From positions 1 to 64,000 of IMG/VR virus record IMGVR_UViG_3300047673_000158: a stretch of 64,000 nucleotides of DNA; one strand, 5' to 3'. The translations under genes were made by a program, and so were the position numbers. This DNA is from a virus. How positions within the stretch are numbered: the first letter of the stretch is position 1; each line of letters begins with the position of its first letter. The notes under the pieces are model-generated. The model saw only the letters and a program-made list of their open reading frames with translations, was not told the DNA's origin and did no database searches. Positions 54,913-61,730 of this stretch are shown piece by piece.

Positions 54913-56358
54913 ATGGCCGTAGTTCTCCGGGAATACCAATCCGAACTGATTGCGCAGGCGCGGCAAGCCCTGCGCAGGACTAAGCGCGTGCTGATTCAAT
55001 CGGCCACGGGATCGGGCAAAACGGCGCTGGCCACGCACATGGCCATTGAGTCGGTGGCGCGCGGCCGGAAAGTGAATTTCATTTGCCATCGCGCCGAACT
55101 GGTGGACGGCACCAGCAAGACATTCCACAAATTTGGATTGCCCCACGGGTTCATTGCGGCCGGGCGGCCTATGACCGTTCAGACCATGGCGAACGTGTGC
55201 AGCATTGACACGCTGAAAGCCCGGCTGGAACAAGTTAAGGCGCCCGACGTGGCCATATGGGACGAGTGCCACCACATGGGCGCAGCGGGCTGGCAGCTTG
55301 TCATGAAGGCGTGGCCCGACACGTACCACATAGGGCTGTCCGCGACGCCGTGGCGGCTGGATGGCACGGGGCTGGGCGATTTCTTCGATGAAATGGTTAT
55401 GGGTCCGTCCGTGGCATGGCTGATCGAGGAAGGGCACCTGTCGGAATATCGGGTGTATGCGCCGCACGTGCCCGACATGAAGGGCGCGCGTAAGTCTATG
55501 GGCGACTTCGCCAAGGCCGACGCAGCGGAACGCATGGACAAGCCCAAACTAACGGGCGACACAATCGAGCATTGGAAACGGCTGGCAGCCGGAATGCGAA
55601 CGGTGGTTTTCGCCACCACGATTGCGCACAGCGAACACGTGGCCGAACAGTTCAACGCGGCAGGCGTGCCCGCTGCGCACCTGGATGGCAACACGCCTAA
55701 AGCGCTGCGCCGACAAATCATTCAGGACTATGCGGCCGGGGAAATCCTGGTGCTGTGCAATGTGGACCTGTTCGGGGAAGGGTTCGACCTGGCCAGCATC
55801 GCGCAATGTGACGTGACGATTGACTGCGTGGTCATGCTGCGGCCGACGCACAGCCTTTCTCTGTTCCTGCAAATGGTGGGCCGCGCGCTGCGCCCGTACC
55901 TTGGCAAAGTCGCTGTGATCCTGGACCAGGCGGGCAACACGCTGCGCCACGGCTTCCCCGACGACGAACGCGAATGGCAACTGGAAGGCCGCGACAAAAA
56001 GAAAGGCGGCAAAAAACAGGAAGGGCCGCCGCCGCCAATCACCTGCGATAAGTGCTTTCAGCAAATCCGCCGACCGCTGCCGCCGAAGTGCCCCACGTGC
56101 CAAAAAATCCTGCTGGGAGAAGCGAAGCTGCCGGAATCCGACGACGGCGAACTGGTGGAAATCACCGAAGCAGAGAAGAAACGACGGCGTGCGATCCTGC
56201 GGCAAGAGGAATCCGAAGCGAAGGATTTGGGCGCGCTGATCGCGCTAGGGGCGCGGCGCGGCTACAAAAACGCGACCGGCTGGGCGCATAAGAAATTCCA
56301 GAATAGCCCTTGGAGAAAGCAGCTTTCTGAAAAACAACAGCCCGTGGTTGATGTGTAA
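54913..56358 (+). CDS. Superfamily 2 helicase, copy B
   Basis: 481 residues with all helicase motifs unchanged; differences mainly in the linker near the zinc ribbon and the last residues (QQPVVDV). GAAAG-CAG-CTTTC at 56315 conserved. Confidence 0.92.
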   Translation: MAVVLREYQSELIAQARQALRRTKRVLIQSATGSGKTALATHMAIESVARGRKVNFICHRAELVDGTSKTFHKFGLPHGFIAAGRPMTVQTMANVCSIDTLKARLEQVKAPDVAIWDECHHMGAAGWQLVMKAWPDTYHIGLSATPWRLDGTGLGDFFDEMVMGPSVAWLIEEGHLSEYRVYAPHVPDMKGARKSMGDFAKADAAERMDKPKLTGDTIEHWKRLAAGMRTVVFATTIAHSEHVAEQFNAAGVPAAHLDGNTPKALRRQIIQDYAAGEILVLCNVDLFGEGFDLASIAQCDVTIDCVVMLRPTHSLSLFLQMVGRALRPYLGKVAVILDQAGNTLRHGFPDDEREWQLEGRDKKKGGKKQEGPPPPITCDKCFQQIRRPLPPKCPTCQKILLGEAKLPESDDGELVEITEAEKKRRRAILRQEESEAKDLGALIALGARRGYKNATGWAHKKFQNSPWRKQLSEKQQPVVDV

Positions 56359-56365
56359 AAACTGG

Positions 56366-56394
56366 TTGTGTTTTCTTTTGGAAACATCCATAAT
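56366..56394 (+). promoter_or_regulatory. Promoter with 16-bp operator, copy B
   Basis: TTGTGT-N17-CATAAT with GTTTTCTTTTGGAAAC, identical to copy A. Confidence 0.65.
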
Positions 56395-56424
56395 TGCTGC
56401 AAGTCGTGATGTTACGGGGTTTGT

Positions 56425-56553
56425 ATGTGGTGGGTTCTAGTGATTAGCGGGCTTTTTGCTGTCCTGTTTATCTATTTGCTATGGGACAGTCTTCGGGGTG
56501 CGGCGATGTTTCCGCCGCGTGAAAACGTAAATAAGGGAGTTTGTGGATCATGA
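56425..56553 (+). CDS. 42-residue membrane micro-ORF, copy B
   Basis: MWWVLVISGLFAVLFIYLLW and tail; same length and reading frame as copy A. Confidence 0.6.
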   Translation: MWWVLVISGLFAVLFIYLLWDSLRGAAMFPPRENVNKGVCGS

Positions 56554-56648
56554 AGAAATTCGCTTTCAACGTCGCAGGTGGTGTGGTGCTGGGCCTGGTG
56601 CTGATGATTGGCCCAATCCTGGACGGTCTTCGTAACATCGCGGCCTGA
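56550..56648 (+). CDS. 32-residue hydrophobic micro-ORF, copy B
   Basis: MKKFAFNVAGGVVLGLVLMI and tail; GAAATTCGCTTTC is a degraded motif copy. Confidence 0.55.
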   Translation: MKKFAFNVAGGVVLGLVLMIGPILDGLRNIAA

Positions 56649-56652
56649 CAGG

Positions 56653-56961
56653 ATGGCCCGCGTTCATACCCGGTGCAGGCATTGCGAAACGCGCCGCGTA
56701 CTGAAGCAGCACCCGGACAAATATCACGTGGTGCCGCAGTGCAGAGTGTGCGGCCGTCGCGATTTCCGCGTGGATGCCTGGATGAACAAGCGCAACACGC
56801 GGGCCATGGCTTGCATGTGTAGCGGGTATGCGTGGGCTGGAATGATGACTGGTGCAATGCACCGCAAGGGTTCGAAGCAATGCTGGTATAGGGCCGATGG
56901 AACGCGCCGGGAGTATGGCGATTCTGATTACTTTGTACCGGATTTTTTGAAGGCCGCCTGA
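56653..56961 (+). CDS. Small zinc-finger protein, copy B
   Basis: 102 residues; both CxxC pairs intact. Confidence 0.75.
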   Translation: MARVHTRCRHCETRRVLKQHPDKYHVVPQCRVCGRRDFRVDAWMNKRNTRAMACMCSGYAWAGMMTGAMHRKGSKQCWYRADGTRREYGDSDYFVPDFLKAA

Positions 56962-56987
56962 CGGCCGATTACTAGGAGAACTTACAA

Positions 56988-57971
56988 ATGGCAGAGAAAC
57001 AGAAATCGTATCGTGACCTGATCGCAGAAGGCACGGCATCCCGCGCGAACGCCATCAAAGTACGCATTGAGGACATTCACGAACAGCCGGGCTTTAACCT
57101 GCGCGACCCTGACGCCGTGGACGAAAACGGCGAAACGTTCGCAGAAGGGATTAACCGATTCGCAGAATACATCGTGGCGGGTGGCACGTTCCCGCCCATT
57201 GAAATCCGCATTCGCGCAGAAGGTGGCGTGTGGGTGGTGGACGGACACCGCCGACGCCTTGCCGTGCTGCGCGCCATGGAAATGGGCGCGCCGCTGGCCG
57301 ATAAAAACGGCGACGTGTGGATTCACACTATCGCGTTTGAAGGCAACGACGTAGACCGCCTTACGCGCATCATGACTTCCAATGAGTCGCGCAAGCTGAC
57401 TGATTTGGAGCGCGCGAACGGTTACAAGCGCATGGCCGCATTCGGGCTGTCGTCCAGCGACATTGCAGCGCGAGTGGGCCGCAGCCGCCCGCACGTCGAA
57501 CAGCTTTTGATCCTGGCGAACGCTAACCACGACGTGCAGGAAATGGTTAAGGCCGGGAAGGTATCGGCCACGGCCGCCATTGACCTGGTGCGAAAGGAAG
57601 GCGAAAACGCGGGCGCCGTGCTGGGCGAAAAGGTTGCAGCAGCCGGTGGCGGGCGCGTGAAGAAAGGCGACCTGAAACCGGCAGGGCTGCCGCGCAAGGT
57701 GGTGGACGAAGTGGTGGACGCGCTGGGCTGGTTCAGGAAACACGGCCTGAATGCCGAGCAGCGCAAGGTGGTGGCCCGCGCAGAGAAAGACGGCAGCGCA
57801 CACGCTGACGTGGAAGTAACCGTGACGGCGGGCGCGCTGGCCGAACTGATGAAAGCGGCCGGGCTGGTGGAAGAAACCCGCAAGCAGCAGGCAGCGAAGG
57901 CGGCGGAAAAGGCAGCGAAGGCCAGCCAGGCAGAACTGCCCGAAGGCGACGACGAGCAGGACGCAGCGTAA
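56988..57971 (+). CDS. ParB/KorB-like protein, copy B
   Basis: 327 residues. DNA-binding part unchanged; tail differs (KDGSAHADVEVTVTAGAL). Confidence 0.85.
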   Translation: MAEKQKSYRDLIAEGTASRANAIKVRIEDIHEQPGFNLRDPDAVDENGETFAEGINRFAEYIVAGGTFPPIEIRIRAEGGVWVVDGHRRRLAVLRAMEMGAPLADKNGDVWIHTIAFEGNDVDRLTRIMTSNESRKLTDLERANGYKRMAAFGLSSSDIAARVGRSRPHVEQLLILANANHDVQEMVKAGKVSATAAIDLVRKEGENAGAVLGEKVAAAGGGRVKKGDLKPAGLPRKVVDEVVDALGWFRKHGLNAEQRKVVARAEKDGSAHADVEVTVTAGALAELMKAAGLVEETRKQQAAKAAEKAAKASQAELPEGDDEQDAA

Positions 57972-58684
57972 TGGTCCGGGGCTACATCATTTCTTTGTGT
58001 GACCTGACGGGCCACATGGTGCAGCCCTGGGTGGATGCGGGTTATCACGCCGTACTGGTGGACCCGCAACACCCGAAAGGGGTCCACACCAGCGAGCCGA
58101 ACGCTAAGGGCGGCACCATTACGCGAATCGGCGCAACCATCGTGGAATGCGCCGACGTGCTGGGCGCTTTCTTCCGGCTGTTTCCGGCCGCGCCCGTGGT
58201 ATTCGTGGCGGGCTTCCCGCCCTGCACGGACGTGGCGGTATCGGGCGCCCGGTGGTTCAGCCACAAGGCGAAGGCCGATAAGCACTTTCAGACTAAGGCC
58301 GCGCTGGTGGCAGAACAATGCCGCATGGTGGGCCTGCTGTCCGGTGCGCCGTGGTTTTTCGAAAATCCCGTGTCTGTCTTCAGCGGCATTTTCGGCAAGC
58401 CTTCGCACACGTTCAACCCTTACGACTACACGGGATTTGAACCGGCCGACAACTACACGAAGAAAACCTGCCTGTGGACTGGTGGCGGGTTTGTGATGCC
58501 AGCCCCGTGCCGCGACTTGTCGCTGGGTGCGCCGGATAACCGGATTCACACGGCGCCGCCCAGCGCCGACCGGGCCAATTTCCGCAGCGCCACGCCCATG
58601 GGTTTTGCGCGGGCTGTGTTTGAAGCGAACGCGCCGCACTTGCGCGCAATTCGAACCCCTGCATTTTTTGCGGCGGCAGCATGA
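57971..58684 (+). CDS. Cytosine methyltransferase-like protein, copy B
   Basis: 237 residues; FPPCTDVAVSG and WFFENP identical to copy A. Confidence 0.72.
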   Translation: MVRGYIISLCDLTGHMVQPWVDAGYHAVLVDPQHPKGVHTSEPNAKGGTITRIGATIVECADVLGAFFRLFPAAPVVFVAGFPPCTDVAVSGARWFSHKAKADKHFQTKAALVAEQCRMVGLLSGAPWFFENPVSVFSGIFGKPSHTFNPYDYTGFEPADNYTKKTCLWTGGGFVMPAPCRDLSLGAPDNRIHTAPPSADRANFRSATPMGFARAVFEANAPHLRAIRTPAFFAAAA

Positions 58685-59061
58685 AAGAAACCGGAATCCA
58701 GAACGAAATCCGCAACGCGCTGGCGGGGCACTGCATGCTGTTCCGCGCGAACGTCGGCACGGCGTGGACGGGGAACGATATTAAGCGGCTGCCTGACGGG
58801 TCCATTTTGATCCGCGATCCGCGCCCGTTCAGCACGGGACTGCCGCCCGGCTTTTCGGACCTGTTCGGGCTGGTGACGGTTGAAATCACGCCGGAAATGG
58901 TGGGGCAGAAGTTTGCGCAGTTCCTGGCGGGCGAAGTGAAGACGGCGACGGGCCGCAAGCGCAAGGCGCAGGGTCCGTTCCTGGATGCAATTAAACAAGC
59001 TGGTGGCCGCGCCGACGTATGGCGAAGCGCTGCCGACGCACTGCGGACCATCGGCAAATGA
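58681..59061 (+). CDS. VRR-NUC nuclease, copy B
   Basis: 126 residues, one residue different from copy A. Confidence 0.85.
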   Translation: MKETGIQNEIRNALAGHCMLFRANVGTAWTGNDIKRLPDGSILIRDPRPFSTGLPPGFSDLFGLVTVEITPEMVGQKFAQFLAGEVKTATGRKRKAQGPFLDAIKQAGGRADVWRSAADALRTIGK

Positions 59062-59297
59062 AAGCAAAGCGCGCACCGTATCGAGCCACGGACTACGAAC
59101 CGCCCGTGATTGTGGTGGAAAGCGGCGACGTGGAACGGGACGCGCTGCGCGTTATGGGGCTGCCGAAGCTGTGGCAGCGCCAGCACGAAATCTGGCGCGT
59201 GGGGCACCTGCACGGGCTGGCACACGAAACCGCTGTTAAAAGGCGGGTATCTCAACTCTGGAAGGAAAAGGAAGGGGAATTTAAAAATGCAGCATGA
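59058..59297 (+). CDS. Small conserved protein, extended form, copy B
   Basis: 79 residues; the C-terminus SQLWKEKEGEFKNAA replaces MELWDAGD of copy A and overlaps the inserted gene by 11 bases. Confidence 0.65.
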   Translation: MKAKRAPYRATDYEPPVIVVESGDVERDALRVMGLPKLWQRQHEIWRVGHLHGLAHETAVKRRVSQLWKEKEGEFKNAA

Positions 59298-59676
59298 CAA
59301 CCACGCAATCGAAGTATCGGGGCAAATTCTTACTGATCGCTGTTTCGGCGCGTCGTTCGCTTCTGGATGGTGGACGGACCTGAAGACCGGCGAAGACCTG
59401 CGCATGGCCAACAACGTGCCAGAAAAGCTAATGCTGATTGTTTCGGAAGTGTCCGAAGCGATGGAAGGCCACCGCAAAAACCTGATGGACGACAAGCTGC
59501 CGCACCGTCCGATGGTGGAAGTTGAACTGGCAGACGCAGTGATTCGGATTTTTGACCTGGCGGGCGCTAAGGGTTACGACGTGGCGGGCGCGATTGTCGA
59601 AAAGCTGGCGTACAACGCGCAGCGCGCCGACCACAAACCGGAAAACCGGCTGGCAGAAGGCGGCAAGGCGTACTGA
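59287..59676 (+). CDS. MazG-like all-alpha NTP pyrophosphohydrolase, copy B only
   Basis: 129 residues. EKLMLIVSEVSEAMEGHRKN followed by VEVELADAVIRIFDLAGAKG gives the ExxE and ExxD metal-binding pairs of MazG/dUTPase-type all-alpha hydrolases. Such phage enzymes clean nucleotide pools or lower (p)ppGpp. The gene is absent from copy A between 15928 and 15929, so it is a clean insertion that keeps coupling on both sides (11-base and ATGA overlaps). Confidence 0.8.
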   Translation: MQHDNHAIEVSGQILTDRCFGASFASGWWTDLKTGEDLRMANNVPEKLMLIVSEVSEAMEGHRKNLMDDKLPHRPMVEVELADAVIRIFDLAGAKGYDVAGAIVEKLAYNAQRADHKPENRLAEGGKAY

Positions 59677-59819
59677 TGCTTTCCGCCTTCAAAACGCGCA
59701 GGGCGGCTTCAAATATCGGCCGCCTGTACGGAATCAAGCGCCGATGGTTTGGGCTTGAGCCTGAACCGTGGTATAGGGCGCGGCTTATCAGGGTGCTGGA
59801 ATGCAATCGCCACCACTGA
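59676..59819 (+). CDS. 47-residue basic peptide, copy B
   Basis: GRLYGIKRRWFGLEPEPWYR core as in copy A with a different first 13 residues. Confidence 0.6.
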   Translation: MLSAFKTRRAASNIGRLYGIKRRWFGLEPEPWYRARLIRVLECNRHH

Positions 59820-60169
59820 CAACCCGCGCAATGGTAATGGCTGCCCTGGCTGGCGAAGACATGACGGTGGCGCAGGCTGCCGAAGTGCTGGCGATGCACC
59901 GTAACACGGTTGAATATCACCTGCGCCGTGCGCATAAGGAAGGCCGCGCCCATGTGTGCGGGTGGCACCGAAACATTGGCGTGCAGGGCGATTGGGGCGC
60001 TATTTACCGGGCTGGCGAAGGCGAAGACGTTCCGCCGCCTAGCGCGCCTATGAAAGTTCGGGTGAAGGTGTACAGCCGACGCTACTACAAGGCAAACCGG
60101 GCGCTGATACGCGCCCGGAGCGCGGCAAAACGGGGAAAACTGGGCCACTACGTGCAACTGCTGACATGA
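59801..60169 (+). CDS. Winged helix-turn-helix protein, copy B
   Basis: 122 residues. MTVAQAAEVLAMHRNTVEYH is the HTH; recognition helix differs from copy A (GVTKNTAKRHL). The Arg/Lys-rich C-terminus is only partly conserved. Likely binds another site. Confidence 0.7.
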   Translation: MQSPPLTTRAMVMAALAGEDMTVAQAAEVLAMHRNTVEYHLRRAHKEGRAHVCGWHRNIGVQGDWGAIYRAGEGEDVPPPSAPMKVRVKVYSRRYYKANRALIRARSAAKRGKLGHYVQLLT

Positions 60170-60417
60170 AAAAGAAAATCGCTTTCGTGATTCATCCGGG
60201 CTTCGTCACTTCGCAGAACGACGGACAGCGCCACTACATTACGGCCGAACAGCTTGTGCGCCTGTACCGGCTTCATCCAGGCACGTGGGTGGTGTATCAG
60301 CCGCCGCGAGCATTCGACCGGGCGGCAAGCTGGCGACGAAACCCGTATGAAGGCTTGAAAGCGATTTTCCCGCGCAACGATGGCAAGTATCCGATTTTTG
60401 ACGGGGCCGAATCATGA
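60166..60417 (+). CDS. Conserved small phage protein, copy B
   Basis: 83 residues, ATG start; GFVTSQNDGQRHYITAEQLV core followed by PGTWVVYQPPR. Motif copy degraded to GAAAATCGCTTTC. Confidence 0.7.
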   Translation: MKKKIAFVIHPGFVTSQNDGQRHYITAEQLVRLYRLHPGTWVVYQPPRAFDRAASWRRNPYEGLKAIFPRNDGKYPIFDGAES

Positions 60418-60743
60418 ACGCTGCACAGTTTTCGCGGGCACGTGACCGAATTGGACGGGAAGCAAAAGCCCGTAAGGGGTACGAAGCAAAAGCAATGCGC
60501 CGACTTATCCGCGAAGCCCGCGCAGTGATCGTGATTTCTGGCCGAACCATCATCGGCTGGCGCATGCCTGACGGCGCAATAGTCTGCTACAAGCGCAGGT
60601 ATGGAACGATTGGTGCCGCGCAAATGGACATGCTAGGCATTCAGGCGGAATACGGTAAGCGCGGGGTTCCGCGCCGGGCTTACCAGTGTGATTTTTGCGG
60701 TGGCTTTCACTTGACCAGTAAGATTTCGATTAAAGAGGATTGA
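60414..60743 (+). CDS. Basic protein with C-terminal CxxC, copy B
   Basis: 109 residues; two residue differences from copy A. Confidence 0.7.
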   Translation: MNAAQFSRARDRIGREAKARKGYEAKAMRRLIREARAVIVISGRTIIGWRMPDGAIVCYKRRYGTIGAAQMDMLGIQAEYGKRGVPRRAYQCDFCGGFHLTSKISIKED

Positions 60744-60745
60744 AT

Positions 60746-61255
60746 ATGTTGTGCCCGAAATGCAAACACGCGACGCAGGTTAAAGACACACGCGGCACGA
60801 TGCGCCGCCGCCAGTGCATGAACATCGCATGCGGGGACCGCTTCGTTACCGACGAAGTGTTAAGCGATAGGCCGATGCCGCGCACGACGGCCGAAGCAAA
60901 CAAGCTGGACACGCTGGAAGAAATCGGCAGGCGCAGCCCGACGATTAAGGCGCTTCGCAAACAGGTGGCCGCACTGGAAGCGGCACTGAAGGCAGCGACC
61001 GCAGCGCCCGTGGCCGTCGAACCGGCACCTGTCGAACCCGTGGCCGCAAAACCTGAACCCGTGACAGAACCCGCGCCGGTTCTGCGCGTTCCGCCGCCGA
61101 AGAAAACGCCCGTGACAATCAATGGACGCCCGGCCGCATTCTTCAGCCGGGAATCGCTGGTGGCCGACGTGCCGCCGACCGCAGAAGCCCCGCCCGTGGG
61201 CGCACCTTCCTGGGTGCCCCGCCTGCCGCCTGCCGCGTTCGGACGGATGCGGTAA
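60746..61255 (+). CDS. NrdR-like zinc-ribbon protein, copy B
   Basis: 169 residues from ATG at 60746 (AAAGAGG upstream). Zinc ribbon conserved; linker rewritten as Val/Pro/Glu repeats (VAVEPAPVEPVAAKPEPVTE), a repeat-driven change. Confidence 0.7.
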   Translation: MLCPKCKHATQVKDTRGTMRRRQCMNIACGDRFVTDEVLSDRPMPRTTAEANKLDTLEEIGRRSPTIKALRKQVAALEAALKAATAAPVAVEPAPVEPVAAKPEPVTEPAPVLRVPPPKKTPVTINGRPAAFFSRESLVADVPPTAEAPPVGAPSWVPRLPPAAFGRMR

Positions 61256-61270
61256 AAAAGGAACAAAGTT

Positions 61271-61312
61271 ATTTACCTATGGAAACGTCCAGGGCTATAA
61301 TGCGCTGGACGT
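61271..61312 (+). promoter_or_regulatory. Promoter/operator of the double-HTH gene, copy B
   Basis: ATTTACCTATGGAAAC, TATAAT (61296-61301) inside ACGTCCAG / CTGGACGT. Confidence 0.7.
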
Positions 61313-61337
61313 TTTTACTATTTGCGCGGCGCGAGAA

Positions 61338-61730
61338 ATGACCACTACAAAAACAGCGAAGACCCAGGCCGACCGGCTTACCTACCTGATGCGGCGGCAC
61401 CACCTGGACAGCGCCGACGTGGCCGCGCTGCTGGGGCGGGGTGAAAAGACCGTGCGCCAGTGGGCAGCCGGTAAGGCCATGATTTCCGACGAACTGCTGG
61501 ACAAGCTGCGCGCCAAGCTGGCGACGCGCCCGCGCGAGCTAGACCCGCGCACCGCTCGCCTGTTCGAAATCATGGAGAAAAACAAACTGAGCTTGCGCGA
61601 TGTTGGCAGGCTGGTGGGCCGATCTGAACAGACGGTGCGAATCTGGCGCTGCGAGGCGAAAATTATCCCGCTGCATACGCTGGCTTTCCTGGAAACGCAG
61701 GTGGACAGCGCCGCAGGGGTGGCCGCGTAA
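61338..61730 (+). CDS. Double helix-turn-helix regulator, copy B
   Basis: 130 residues. Both HTH units kept; first unit reads SADVAALLGRGEKTVRQW (Ser to Ala and Ser to Gly relative to copy A). Confidence 0.78.
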   Translation: MTTTKTAKTQADRLTYLMRRHHLDSADVAALLGRGEKTVRQWAAGKAMISDELLDKLRAKLATRPRELDPRTARLFEIMEKNKLSLRDVGRLVGRSEQTVRIWRCEAKIIPLHTLAFLETQVDSAAGVAA

